DNA of 64,000 bases from an uncultured Paracoccaceae bacterium (GTDB lineage Bacteria > Pseudomonadota > Alphaproteobacteria > Rhodobacterales > Rhodobacteraceae): the NCBI GenBank assembly GCA_958439195.1, contig OY288157.1, positions 124,001-188,000 on the forward strand, read 5' to 3'. The notes below the pieces were generated by a model, which saw nothing but the letters and a program-made list of their open reading frames with translations, ran no database searches and was not told the DNA's origin. Below are positions 54,284 to 63,054 of the stretch, piece after piece. A program made the position numbers and the translations under genes. Numbering within the stretch: the first letter of the stretch is position 1; the number at the start of each line of letters is the position of its first letter.

Positions 54284-55198
54284 TCAGGCGTTTGCAGGCT
54301 GGCCGGAGGTGCCGCCGTTTTCAGTGATCCAGGTGGCATTGGTCTTGATGCCACCAAGCGGGAAGAAATGCACAGCCTCGATCCCGAAATCGGGATGGGC
54401 CGCCTTGTGCGCGGCCAAGGCCGCCACGAATTCCGTGGGTTCATAGGGCAGCAGCAACTTGGTCACATCCATCGCCCGCTTTTGCAGCACGCGCAGCGAC
54501 GGTCCCACACCGCAGGCAATGGCGAACTTGATCAGGGTTTGCAGCTTGGCAGGCCCGGCCACACCAATGTGAACCGGCAGCTTGACGCCTTCGGCGGCCA
54601 GCCGGTCCACCCAGGCGATGACGGGATCGGCCTCAAAGCAGAATTGCGTGGCCATCGCCATCTTGGCATCCGTCCGCTCTGCAAAGGCCGATTTCCACCG
54701 GGCGGCTTCCATCACCATCCGGTCGGACCCGTCGGGATCGATGTCCTTGTTGCCTTCCGGGTGGCCGGCCACATGCAGTCGATCAAACCCGTCGAATGCC
54801 CCGGATTCAAGCAATTGCATGGAGGTCTGGAAATCACCAACAGGTTGCGACACGCCGCCAGCCAGCAGCAGGCCCTGCTTTACATCCGCCTCACCCTTGT
54901 AGCGGGCGACCCAATCCAGCAGCGTTGCGCGGTCCTTGATGATGCGCGCCGGAAAATGCGGCATCACCGGATAGCCTTCGGCGTTCAGCCGTTTGGCGGT
55001 GGCGACCATGTCTTCAATCGGCGTGCCGTCGATATGCGCAATATAAACGCGCGTGCCAGCGGGCAGGATGTCGCGGAAACTGTCCACCTTTTCGGCCGTG
55101 CGCGGCATTACCTCGATGGAAAAACCCTTGAGAAAGGCCTCCAACCCGGCGGGGGCGGTGGTGGCTTGGGCCTCGCGGCGGAAACTGAACAGGGCCAT
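54284..55198 (-). CDS. Methylenetetrahydrofolate reductase family protein
   Basis: A 304-aa flavoprotein-fold enzyme that interconverts methyl-THF and methylene-THF. The MetF barrel is seen in FSIEVMPRTAEKVDSFRDIL (substrate Glu region), YPVMPHFPARIIKDRATLLD and DRLHVAGHPEGNKDIDPD. The late segment TQFCFEADPVIAWVDRLAAE matches the conserved TQxxF-x-ADP pattern. In this cluster the direction is probably oxidative, sending methyl groups to formate and CO2. It lies between the PF13769-like gene and the MeTr gene. Confidence 0.9.
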   Translation of the reverse strand: MALFSFRREAQATTAPAGLEAFLKGFSIEVMPRTAEKVDSFRDILPAGTRVYIAHIDGTPIEDMVATAKRLNAEGYPVMPHFPARIIKDRATLLDWVARYKGEADVKQGLLLAGGVSQPVGDFQTSMQLLESGAFDGFDRLHVAGHPEGNKDIDPDGSDRMVMEAARWKSAFAERTDAKMAMATQFCFEADPVIAWVDRLAAEGVKLPVHIGVAGPAKLQTLIKFAIACGVGPSLRVLQKRAMDVTKLLLPYEPTEFVAALAAHKAAHPDFGIEAVHFFPLGGIKTNATWITENGGTSGQPANA

Positions 55199-55261
55199 CA
55201 GGCGGTTCCTTGGTGCATGGGTGGGGTCGTCAGGCGGGCATCAGGGCAGGGGGGGGCGGGA

Positions 55262-55564
55262 TCAGGGCTTGGCCCAACCCTCAGCGTCGATCAGCGCCTT
55301 CAGGCGCGCGGTGTCGAATTCGGCCTCAAGCTGGGCGGCCACGGATTTCACGATATCATCCGGGTCTCCCTCAAATTCATAAGGGGCGGCTTTGCGCCAT
55401 TCGGCAAGATAACTGTCGGTGTCCCGCGCGCCAACTTTCATGGCGCAGCGGTCGATCGCCTGCTCGAACCGTTCGGTCAACTGGATCTTGGATCCGCGCC
55501 GTCCCTTGCCGACGATGACCTGGGCCGGAATGTCCCGCCAGTATACGATTGTGACGTCGGGCAT
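55262..55564 (-). CDS. Small PF13769-like ('virulence factor') protein
   Basis: A 100-aa protein beginning MPDVTIVYWRDIPAQVIVGK. Database families give this the name virulence factor (PF13769), but its constant companions in alphaproteobacteria are methyl-THF and corrinoid genes, so the name says nothing about its job. It is rich in charged helices and lacks signal or membrane segments. The ATG at 55564 has GGGAGG about 8 bp upstream, which decides the start against one 7 codons further up. It heads the minus-strand one-carbon cluster. Confidence 0.78.
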   Translation of the reverse strand: MPDVTIVYWRDIPAQVIVGKGRRGSKIQLTERFEQAIDRCAMKVGARDTDSYLAEWRKAAPYEFEGDPDDIVKSVAAQLEAEFDTARLKALIDAEGWAKP

Positions 55565-55855
55565 CCGATTCCTCCCAGATTTCATGTCCGTTCATAGCGC
55601 CGATCCCCGACAGCCGATGTCGGTTTTCGACATGGCTTAGGCGGGGAACGACCCCAGTCAACGCCAAACTCGACCTAGCGCAGTTCTGCTCTGCGGGCGA
55701 CAGGGTGGTATCGGAAAAATTCTCAAGCAAATGATGAATGGCGTTGCGATCACGCTCTGTGGCCACGCGGCCTATGCCACGGGCCTTTGCTACGGGCCTT
55801 GCCACGGGCGCGCAAAGGGCGTTACCATTGGTTTAACCACAGATGGAGGGCGGTC

Positions 55856-56995
55856 ATGACGCCCCAGCGTCCCCGGGAGGCGGACGCGATCCCGCAGTTG
55901 GACGGCATGCCTGATGGCATTCCGGCCGCGGTCGAACCGTCAGTCTCCCTTCCGCCGGGGGCGGGCACGCTTTATGCGGCGCTCGACCTTGGCACAAACA
56001 GTTGCCGGATGCTGATTGCCCAACCACGGGGCAGCCAGTTTCAGGTGATGGACAGCTTTTCAAAGACTGTCCAGCTTGGCGTCGGGCTAGAAGCCTCGGG
56101 GCGGTTGTCCCGTGCATCCATGACACGCACCATTCAGGCGCTGCGCATCTGCCAGAAAAAGATCGAAAAGCATGGCGTCAAAAGGATGCGGCTGGTGGCA
56201 ACAGAAGCCTGTCGTCGCGCCCGCAACGCCAAGGATTTCATCCGTCAGGTCCGGCGCGAAACTGGCCTTGGCCTTGAAATCATCGCCCCCGAGGAAGAGG
56301 CCCGGCTTGCCGTCATCTCCTGCGCGCCGCTGGTGAACCCGCGCACCGAACAACTGCTCGTCGTTGATATCGGCGGCGGGTCCACCGAACTGGTCTGGAT
56401 CGACCTGTCCGCCGTGCCGCCCGAGGATCGTGCAAAGTCGATCATGCGGCTGCATCGCGGGTTTCAGTCGCAGGGCGAAAAATCCGCCCGCGTCGTCGAC
56501 TGGATTTCCGTGCCGCTGGGCGTGGCCACGCTCAAGGACCAATTCGCCGATGTCGATGACGACGCCGCGCGCTTTGCCCTGATGAGCTGGTTCTTCGAAG
56601 AAAATCTGGCCAGCTTTTCGCCCTATAATGCCGAAAATCCCCGCGCCGGGTTTCAGATCATCGGCACATCGGGAACCGTCACCACAGTGGCGGCCAGTTA
56701 TCTGAACCTGCGCCGCTATGACCGCACCAAGGTGGACGGGTTGCAGATGACATCGGATCAGATTGATCTGGTAATCCGGGAATACCTTTCGCTTGGTCCC
56801 GAAGGGCGGCGCACCGACCCGCGCATCGGGCGGGATCGTCATGCGCTGATCATGTCCGGGGCGGCTATCCTTCAGGCGCTGATGCGGATATGGCCAACAG
56901 ATCGCCTTTCCGTGGCCGATCGTGGCCTGCGCGAAGGACTTTTATATGCACAGATGAGCGCGGATGGCGTTCTGGAAGACGGACCTTACGCATGA
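55856..56995 (+). CDS. Exopolyphosphatase / pppGpp phosphohydrolase family
   Basis: A 379-aa Ppx/GppA-family protein of the ASKHA superfamily. Landmarks are the N-terminal YAALDLGTNSCRMLIA (phosphate-1 loop), EACRRARNAKDF, the catalytic-Glu segment APEEEARLAVIS and the VVDIGGGSTELVWI second phosphate loop. Sequence alone does not separate polyphosphate from pppGpp as substrate. ATG 55856 follows GGAGGG; the first 40 residues are a variable Pro-rich lead. Its stop overlaps the rlmE start (ATGA), linking stress nucleotide turnover and ribosome maturation in one operon. Confidence 0.9.
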   Translation: MTPQRPREADAIPQLDGMPDGIPAAVEPSVSLPPGAGTLYAALDLGTNSCRMLIAQPRGSQFQVMDSFSKTVQLGVGLEASGRLSRASMTRTIQALRICQKKIEKHGVKRMRLVATEACRRARNAKDFIRQVRRETGLGLEIIAPEEEARLAVISCAPLVNPRTEQLLVVDIGGGSTELVWIDLSAVPPEDRAKSIMRLHRGFQSQGEKSARVVDWISVPLGVATLKDQFADVDDDAARFALMSWFFEENLASFSPYNAENPRAGFQIIGTSGTVTTVAASYLNLRRYDRTKVDGLQMTSDQIDLVIREYLSLGPEGRRTDPRIGRDRHALIMSGAAILQALMRIWPTDRLSVADRGLREGLLYAQMSADGVLEDGPYA

Positions 56996-57738
56996 CTCAG
57001 GAAAAGGGAACATCAGGGCGCGGCCAGCGCGAATTGCGGGTGCGGGTCAAGACGGCCAAGGGGCGCAAACTTTCGTCCACACTCTGGCTGGAACGACAGT
57101 TGAACGACCCCTACGTGATCCGCGCCAAGAAGGAAGGCTTTCGTGGCCGCGCGGCCTACAAGATCCTGGAACTTGATGACCGCTACGGGTTTCTGAAACC
57201 CGGCGGCCGCGTGGTCGATCTGGGCTGCGCGCCGGGTGGGTGGTGTCAGGTTGCGGTGGAACGGGTAAATGCGCTTGGCCAGAACCCAAAGAAACCCGTC
57301 GGCACCGTTCTGGGCGTCGATCTGCAAGAGGTGGAACCGATACCGGGTGCGGAAATCCATCAACTGGATTTCCTGGACGACGACGCCGATGAAAAGGTCA
57401 AGGGCTGGCTGGGGGGGCGCGCCGATGTAGTGATGTCCGACATGGCGGCCTCGGCCTCGGGTCACAAGGCCACCGATCACCTGCGCATCGTGGCGCTGGT
57501 CGAAGCGGCGTTGGCTTTTGCCTTTGACGTGTTGGAAGATGACGGCACCTTCGTGGCCAAGGTTCTGGCCGGGGGGGCGGAAAACGAGATGCAGGTTCTG
57601 CTGAAACGCAATTTCCGCAAGGTGGCAAATGTGAAACCGCCTGCCAGCCGATCGGACAGTTCGGAAAAGTTTGTCGTGGCGCAGGGCTTTCGTGGTCGTC
57701 AGATCGCAGCAGATCACGCGGATGATACCGACGACTGA
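56992..57738 (+). CDS. rlmE: 23S rRNA (uridine-2'-O)-methyltransferase
   Basis: The FtsJ/RrmJ enzyme that methylates U2552 of 23S rRNA during large-subunit maturation. The 248-aa product has a basic N-terminal region (RVRVKTAKGRKLSSTLWLER), the SAM motif VVDLGCAPGGWCQVA, the catalytic K-D-K-E tetrad with Lys in YVIRAKKEGFRGRAAYK, Asp in VVMSDMAA, Lys in GTFVAKVLAGG, and the C-terminal Glu. ATG 56992 overlaps the gppA/ppx stop. The N-terminal extension of about 30 residues is common in alphaproteobacteria. Confidence 0.94.
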   Translation: MTQEKGTSGRGQRELRVRVKTAKGRKLSSTLWLERQLNDPYVIRAKKEGFRGRAAYKILELDDRYGFLKPGGRVVDLGCAPGGWCQVAVERVNALGQNPKKPVGTVLGVDLQEVEPIPGAEIHQLDFLDDDADEKVKGWLGGRADVVMSDMAASASGHKATDHLRIVALVEAALAFAFDVLEDDGTFVAKVLAGGAENEMQVLLKRNFRKVANVKPPASRSDSSEKFVVAQGFRGRQIAADHADDTDD

Positions 57739-57766
57739 TCCGCGATTGATGCGGGTCTGGAAACGC

Positions 57767-57788
57767 AAAAAGGGCGCACAGGGCGCCC
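57767..57788 (-). terminator. Intrinsic terminator for the DUF882 gene
   Basis: Read on the minus strand: GGGCGC, a 5-nt loop, GCGCCC, then TTTTT. It lies 44 bp after the stop of the DUF882 gene. The stem is short but GC-only and the T-run is well placed. Confidence 0.75.
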
Positions 57789-57831
57789 CATTGACCAGAT
57801 AAAGCCTACACTAGGCAATTATCCGCTTGGC

Positions 57832-58401
57832 TCAGCCGCCCCAATGCCGAACGGGGCCGCAATCCATATGCACAAAGTTCGACCGCGAATAGCGGCCAAC
57901 CCCACCTGACGCGCAGGCCTCTGCCGCCTTGGCCATCTGGCCTACAGACCGCGACTTCAACCGCAGGTCCGCAGCCTGACCTTTCATATGCAGCGAATTG
58001 CGCGCCACGCCGCCCGACTTGGACCGCAGCATCGCGTTCGTCGCCGGGCTGCGATAGCCCGACAGCAGCATATAGGGTTCTGACACATCCATCAGGCTGT
58101 GCGCTGCGGCCATGATGTCGATCGCGCGCAGATCGTACTTGATCTGGTCATTCGACCGCCAGTCACGCATGAAGTGATTGATTTCCTTGATGACTTCGGG
58201 GATGTATTCGCCTTCGATCCAATAGATCGTATCCATGCTTTCACCGGTGCGGCCAGAATACATACGGATGCGGCGCACATCGCCCGCCCCGCGCAACAAA
58301 CCAAAGGCATTGGAGTAGGTCGGTGCTGCGGCAACCACGCTGGCTGCAAAGATCCCAAGCACGCCGCGACGTGAAACCCCAAGCGTTGATGTTTTGGTCA
58401 T
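57832..58401 (-). CDS. DUF882 / M15-family murein endopeptidase-like protein
   Basis: A 189-aa exported protein with a Tat-type signal (SRRGVLGIFAASVVAAAP). The M15A/YcbK-like zinc peptidase domain shows the metal ligands HMKGQAADLRL (His and Asp) and NFVHMDCGP (final His). Related MepK of E. coli cleaves peptidoglycan cross-links, including those made by L,D-transpeptidases, and here the divergent neighbour is an L,D-transpeptidase, which fits. ATG 58401 was chosen because it places the twin Arg at the N-terminus. Confidence 0.88.
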   Translation of the reverse strand: MTKTSTLGVSRRGVLGIFAASVVAAAPTYSNAFGLLRGAGDVRRIRMYSGRTGESMDTIYWIEGEYIPEVIKEINHFMRDWRSNDQIKYDLRAIDIMAAAHSLMDVSEPYMLLSGYRSPATNAMLRSKSGGVARNSLHMKGQAADLRLKSRSVGQMAKAAEACASGGVGRYSRSNFVHMDCGPVRHWGG

Positions 58402-58736
58402 TCTGACTGCTGTCCCCGGTTCGTCCTGGCCGCCTCTAAGAGCAGCTTTTGTGCCACTTATCCCCAAGTGCCGGAACCTTATGGCACAGGTCGATTCGTG
58501 ACCCAAGCACTGAATGGGCGTCAGCAGACAGCAAGCGCCCAATCGGCAAATTTTCGCTGAATCAGGGGGTGGGGCGCGCAAATTCTTGCGCCTGTTGCCG
58601 CCAAACCGCTTTTGCCGGATTGGAAACGACGCGGCAAAATTCTCTTTGTGAACACGGGCTTTGTGAATGGACTCCTCTGTGGGAATCACCCAAATTATGA
58701 CAAATGTTCAGAAATTCGCGAATTCCGAGGAACGGC
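58402..58736. other. Divergent intergenic region DUF882 / L,D-transpeptidase (335 bp)
   Basis: Non-coding as far as I can judge. It must hold promoters for two divergent cell-wall genes. The part around 58600-58720 is AT-richer. I see no clear operator palindrome or consensus promoter pair. A frame remains open on the minus strand upstream of the DUF882 start but has no family features. Confidence 0.35.
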
Positions 58737-60425
58737 ATGGGTGTGTCTGCGATGGGCTGCAAGGCGATTGGTGATCAGGGTTCCGTGATGGGGCAGGGCG
58801 GCATAATGGCCTCTCGGACCGGGGTTTGGACGGCGCTTCTGCTGTCTGCGGCCCTGTCGCTTCCATCCGGTGGGGCGCTGGCACAAACGGCTTTGGCTCA
58901 GCCTGGCGCGCCATCTGCGCCCTATGCGCAGGCCGTGGCGGTTGCTCTGACAGAAGATGCGCTGTTGACGGATTTTTACCGCGCCCGCAATTTCGCCACG
59001 CTCTGGACCGGGGCAGAAGATGCCGCCCGTCGTGCCGCGCTGTTTTCGGCGCTGGACGGGGCGGCCGCGCATGGCCTGCCGGTAGCGCGTTATGATGCCG
59101 CCGCACTGCGCGCCGCTTTTGCCGCAGCCACCACCGAAGGCGATCGTGGACGGCTTGAGGTGCGGATGACCCGCGCGTTTCTGGATTACGCATCCGATGT
59201 GGCGACCGGCGTGCTTGTCCCGGAAGAGGCCGATGGCGGCATCCACCGTGAGGTGACGCGGCTTGATCCGCTGCGGCTCCTGGCGCGGGTGGATGCAGGG
59301 GATACACTGGCTCTGTTGCGTGACCTGCCGCCAAAGGCGCCGGAATATGCGCGCTTGATGAAGGAAAAGCTGGCGCTGGAATCGCAGATTGCCGCCGGCG
59401 GTTGGGGCGCACCGGTGACGACAGGTGCCTTGAACCCCGGTGATACCGGGCCTGCCGTTGTGGCCTTGCGCGACCGGTTGGCCGCGATGGGTTATTTGCG
59501 CCACTCCGCGACCGCGATCTATGATCGGTCCATCCAGGCCGCCGTGCAGCGGTTCCAGATGGATCATGGCCTGACAGGCGATGGCCGCGCCGATGCGGAA
59601 ACGCTTGCAGAAATCAATGTAGCGCCCGAAGACCGCGTGAAATCCGTGGTGGTAGCCATGGAACGCCTGCGCTGGATGCATGATACCGTGCGCGGCGACC
59701 GGCATATCTGGGTAAACCTGCCCGATTTTTCTGCCAAGATCGTGGATCACGGCAAGGTCACCTTCCAGACCCGGTCGGTGATCGGCAAGAACGTCCCCGA
59801 TCAGCGCAGCCCGGAATTTTCCGACGAAATGGATCATCTGGTGATCAACCCAAGCTGGGGGGTGCCCCGGTCGATCATCGTAAAGGAATACCTGCCGCTG
59901 TTGCAGCGCAACCCGAACGCCGTAAGCCACCTGCAGGTGATCGACAGGAATGGCCGCGTGGTGCCGCGTGGGGCAGTGAACTTTGCCGCCTATTCGGCGC
60001 GCAGCTTTCCCTTTGGCCTGCGTCAGCCGCCGTCAGACGGCAACGCGCTTGGCAAGGTGAAATTCATGTTCCCTAACCAATATAACATTTACCTGCACGA
60101 CACGCCCGCCAAGGAACTGTTCGACCACGAGGTGCGGGCCTACAGCCACGGTTGCATCCGTCTGGCAGACCCCTTCGATTTTGCCTATGCGCTTCTGGCG
60201 GCGCAAAGCGACGATCCGCGCGGCATGTTCCACGACCATCTCGACAGCGACCGCGAGACGGTGGTGAAGTTTGAACAGAAACTGCCCGTCCACCTTGTCT
60301 ATTTCACCGCCTGGCCCACCGCCAAGGGCGAGATGACCTATCGCCGCGACATCTATGGCCGGGACGGGCGCATCTTTGACGCGTTGACAGAGGCCGGGGT
60401 GGCCTTGCGCGGCGTTCAGGGGTAA
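58737..60425 (+). CDS. L,D-transpeptidase (YcbB/LdtD-like)
   Basis: A 562-aa periplasmic enzyme that makes 3-3 cross-links in peptidoglycan. It has a signal peptide (ASRTGVWTALLLSAALSLPS), an all-helical scaffold region, a peptidoglycan-binding domain (GDTGPAVVALRDRLAAMGYL) and the YkuD catalytic domain with YSHGCIRLADP (catalytic Cys). The layout and length are those of YcbB/LdtD. ATG 58737 has GAGG 6 bp upstream; ATG 58806 would give a shorter, more typical signal peptide and is an alternative. It is divergent from a DUF882 endopeptidase that may cut the same cross-links. Confidence 0.9.
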   Translation: MGVSAMGCKAIGDQGSVMGQGGIMASRTGVWTALLLSAALSLPSGGALAQTALAQPGAPSAPYAQAVAVALTEDALLTDFYRARNFATLWTGAEDAARRAALFSALDGAAAHGLPVARYDAAALRAAFAAATTEGDRGRLEVRMTRAFLDYASDVATGVLVPEEADGGIHREVTRLDPLRLLARVDAGDTLALLRDLPPKAPEYARLMKEKLALESQIAAGGWGAPVTTGALNPGDTGPAVVALRDRLAAMGYLRHSATAIYDRSIQAAVQRFQMDHGLTGDGRADAETLAEINVAPEDRVKSVVVAMERLRWMHDTVRGDRHIWVNLPDFSAKIVDHGKVTFQTRSVIGKNVPDQRSPEFSDEMDHLVINPSWGVPRSIIVKEYLPLLQRNPNAVSHLQVIDRNGRVVPRGAVNFAAYSARSFPFGLRQPPSDGNALGKVKFMFPNQYNIYLHDTPAKELFDHEVRAYSHGCIRLADPFDFAYALLAAQSDDPRGMFHDHLDSDRETVVKFEQKLPVHLVYFTAWPTAKGEMTYRRDIYGRDGRIFDALTEAGVALRGVQG

Positions 60426-60462
60426 TCCTGCGGCAGACGGACTGATCCAAGGACGCTGCCTG

Positions 60463-61557
60463 ATGACCCACACGATCCGCGACATTGCCAAAGCCCTTGG
60501 GGCCGAGGCAGAGGGTGATCTTGACATACAGGTCACCCGCGCCTCTGAACCGCACACCGCCGGGCCGGATGCGTTGGCGTTGGCGATGGACCCGAAATAT
60601 GCGGATGGCATCGCCAGGGGCGGCGCGCTGGCCGCGCTGTTGTGGCCGCAGGCCGATTGGCGGGCCTTGGGGTTGAAGGCCGCAATCTTTGCGCCACGCG
60701 GGCGTCTGGCGATGGCAGGGCTGACCGTGTTGATGGACCCCGGCCCCAACATCGCCCCCGGCATCCACCCGCTGACGGTGATCGACCCCAGCGCCGACAT
60801 TGGCCCCGACGCCGCAATCGGCCCCTTTGTCACCATCGGGCGCGGTGTGCGGATCGGCGCGCGGGCGCGGATCGCCAGCCACACTTCTGTGGCCGAAGGC
60901 GCGCAGATCGGGGATGATGCGCTGATCCTGCAAGGCGCCCGGATCGGCGCGCGCGTCAGCATCGGCCACCGCTTCATCTGCCAACCCGGCGCGGTGATCG
61001 GGGCGGACGGGTTTTCCTTTGTCACACCTGAAAAATCGGGGGTCGAAGAGATACGCGAAACCCTTGGCACCCGCGAAGGCATCAAGGATCAAAGCTGGAC
61101 CCGTATCCATTCCCTTGGTGCCGTGACCTTGGGCGATGATGTAGAGGTGGGCGCGAATGTTTGCATCGATCGTGGCACAATCCGCGACACCACCATCGGA
61201 TCCGGCACCAAACTCGATAACCTTGTGCATATTGGCCACAACGTGCAGGTCGGGCGCGATTGCCTGCTGTGCGGTCAGGTCGGCATTGCCGGTTCGGCAC
61301 GGATCGGCGACCGTGTGGTGATGGCGGGCCAATGCGGCGTGAATGACAACATCTTCGTCGGGGATGATGTCATCGCAGGCGGGGCGACCAAGATATTCAC
61401 CAACGCCCCGGCCGGGCGCGTCCTGCTGGGTTATCCGGCGGTAAAGATGGAAACCCACGTTGAAATCCAAAAGGCGCTGCGCCGCCTGCCACGTCTTGCG
61501 GCACGGGTGGCGGAAATCGAACGGACTGTCATTCCAAAGTCATCAGACAGCGACTAG
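60463..61557 (+). CDS. lpxD: UDP-3-O-acylglucosamine N-acyltransferase LpxD
   Basis: Adds the amide-linked 3-hydroxy (or 3-oxo) acyl chain to UDP-3-O-acylglucosamine in lipid A synthesis. The 364-aa protein has the N-terminal uridine-binding domain (about residues 1-100), then the left-handed beta-helix of hexapeptide repeats, with LDNLVHIGHNVQVGRD carrying the catalytic His, and a C-terminal helix. Unlike many genomes it is not next to bamA, fabZ or lpxA here; instead an acyl carrier protein and a ketosynthase follow directly. Confidence 0.94.
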   Translation: MTHTIRDIAKALGAEAEGDLDIQVTRASEPHTAGPDALALAMDPKYADGIARGGALAALLWPQADWRALGLKAAIFAPRGRLAMAGLTVLMDPGPNIAPGIHPLTVIDPSADIGPDAAIGPFVTIGRGVRIGARARIASHTSVAEGAQIGDDALILQGARIGARVSIGHRFICQPGAVIGADGFSFVTPEKSGVEEIRETLGTREGIKDQSWTRIHSLGAVTLGDDVEVGANVCIDRGTIRDTTIGSGTKLDNLVHIGHNVQVGRDCLLCGQVGIAGSARIGDRVVMAGQCGVNDNIFVGDDVIAGGATKIFTNAPAGRVLLGYPAVKMETHVEIQKALRRLPRLAARVAEIERTVIPKSSDSD

Positions 61558-61586
61558 ATCGTGATGAAATGACGAAAGGGGCCGCC

Positions 61587-61847
61587 ATGACACTGCACGA
61601 AAAGATCATTGCCATCATCGCCGAACAGGCGGTGCTGGACGTATCGGATGTGACCATGGACAGCACCGTGGAAAGCCTCGGGCTGGACTCGCTCGGTCTG
61701 GTCGAGGCGATTTTTGCGATCGAAGAAGCCTTCGATGTGTCGATCCCCTTCAACGCCAACGATCCTGCGCAATCGGGTTTTGACATGTCCAGCGTGGGCG
61801 CGATCATCACGGCGGTCGAAGGGTTGCTTGCCCAGAAGGCGGCATGA
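61587..61847 (+). CDS. Specialised acyl carrier protein
   Basis: An 86-aa ACP. The phosphopantetheine attachment site is LGLDSLGLVEAIFAIEEAF, with Ser in the DSL motif. It is longer and more divergent than the housekeeping AcpP (typically 77-78 aa and not flanked by lpxD) and is not AcpXL by its surrounding sequence. ATG 61587 has AAAGGGG 5 bp upstream, favoured over the frame's ATG at 61569. It lies 29 bp after lpxD and 7 bp before a ketosynthase, suggesting a dedicated acyl-supply unit. Confidence 0.88.
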   Translation: MTLHEKIIAIIAEQAVLDVSDVTMDSTVESLGLDSLGLVEAIFAIEEAFDVSIPFNANDPAQSGFDMSSVGAIITAVEGLLAQKAA

Positions 61848-61854
61848 GGCGGCG

Positions 61855-63054
61855 ATGAGGCGGGTCGTCATCACCGGGGCGGGCACGATCAACGCCCTGG
61901 CGCATGATGTGCCGTCCACCTGGGCCGCGATGCAGGCCGGGCGCTGTGGCATCGCACCCTTGGACATTCCCGATGTGGACAGGTTGTCGGTGCGGATCGG
62001 CGGGCAGGTGCGCGGCTGGGATGCGTCGGCGCATCTGGACCGCGCGGTCATCGCATCATCCGATCGCTTTGCACAATTCGCGCTGGTGGCGGCGCAACAG
62101 GCCATGGCGCAATCCGCGCTGGTGGTGGGCGACGGATTGGATTGCGGCGTCATCCTTGGCACCGCAGGTGGCGGCCTGCAAACATCGGATGACAGCTACC
62201 GTGCGGTCTATGCCGAAGGCAAAACCCGCGTCCATCCCCTGACCGTGCCGCGCCTGATGCAGAATGCCGGGGCCAGCCACGTTTCCATGGCGCATGGCAT
62301 ACGGGGGCCAGTCTTTACCGTTTCCACCGCCTGCGCCAGTTCTAACCATGCGATGGGGCTGGCGTTTCAGATGGTCCGGTCCGGCGCGGTCCGCGCGGTG
62401 CTGACCGGCGGGTCCGAAGCGATGCTGTGTTTCGGCGGGATCAAGGCCTGGGAAGGGCTGCGCGTCATGTCCGCGAACGCCTGCCGCCCGTTCAGCCGCA
62501 CCCGTGATGGCATGGTGCAGGGCGAAGGCGCCGCCGTTTTCGTGTTCGAGGAACGAGAGTCGGCCTTGGCCCGCGGTGCCGACATACTGGCCGAGGTGGC
62601 GGGTTTCGCCATGACATCGGACGCAGGCGATCTGGTCGCGCCTTCCGTCGACGGGGCGGCACGGGCGATGCGCGGCGCGCTCTTGGACGCGGGCCTTGCG
62701 CCGGGGGATGTGGATTACATCAACGCCCACGGCACCGCCACCGCGGCAAATGACCGGACCGAGGCCGCCGCCATTGCACAGGTCTTTGGTGCCTCCCCTC
62801 CGCCGGTCAGCGCGACCAAGGCGATGCATGGCCATCTGATCGGCGGCACCGGTGCCGTAGAACTTTTGGCCTGTCTGTTGGCGCTGCGCGAAGGTGTGAT
62901 TGCCCCGACCATCGGCTTTGAACAGCCAGATTCAGACTGCGCGCTGGACGTGGTCCCCAATCTGGCCCGCAGCGCAAAGGTAGATGTCGCCCTGTCAAAC
63001 GCCTTTGCCTTTGGCGGGTTGAATGCGGTGCTGGCGTTGCGTCGCGCCACGTGA
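61855..63054 (+). CDS. Beta-ketoacyl-ACP synthase (KAS I/II type)
   Basis: A 399-aa condensing enzyme with the full Cys-His-His triad: nucleophile in VSTACASSNHAMG, His in NAHGTATAANDRTE and His in KAMHGHLIGGTGAVE. It begins RRVVITGAGTINALAHDVPS, typical of FabF-like proteins. It pairs with the ACP gene 7 bp upstream, behind lpxD, so it is more likely a specialised synthase than the housekeeping FabB/FabF. ATG 61855 sits after GAGGCGGCG. Confidence 0.9.
   Translation: MRRVVITGAGTINALAHDVPSTWAAMQAGRCGIAPLDIPDVDRLSVRIGGQVRGWDASAHLDRAVIASSDRFAQFALVAAQQAMAQSALVVGDGLDCGVILGTAGGGLQTSDDSYRAVYAEGKTRVHPLTVPRLMQNAGASHVSMAHGIRGPVFTVSTACASSNHAMGLAFQMVRSGAVRAVLTGGSEAMLCFGGIKAWEGLRVMSANACRPFSRTRDGMVQGEGAAVFVFEERESALARGADILAEVAGFAMTSDAGDLVAPSVDGAARAMRGALLDAGLAPGDVDYINAHGTATAANDRTEAAAIAQVFGASPPPVSATKAMHGHLIGGTGAVELLACLLALREGVIAPTIGFEQPDSDCALDVVPNLARSAKVDVALSNAFAFGGLNAVLALRRAT

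Noticed and set aside
55262..55564. Virulence function implied by the family name
   Set aside because: The name is a database label; all neighbours are one-carbon genes and nothing suggests a pathogen.
54368..55597. 409-codon plus-strand frame across the MTHFR gene
   Set aside because: Antisense of the well-supported MTHFR and PF13769-like genes; composition is His/Gly/Gln-rich, as expected of a shadow frame.
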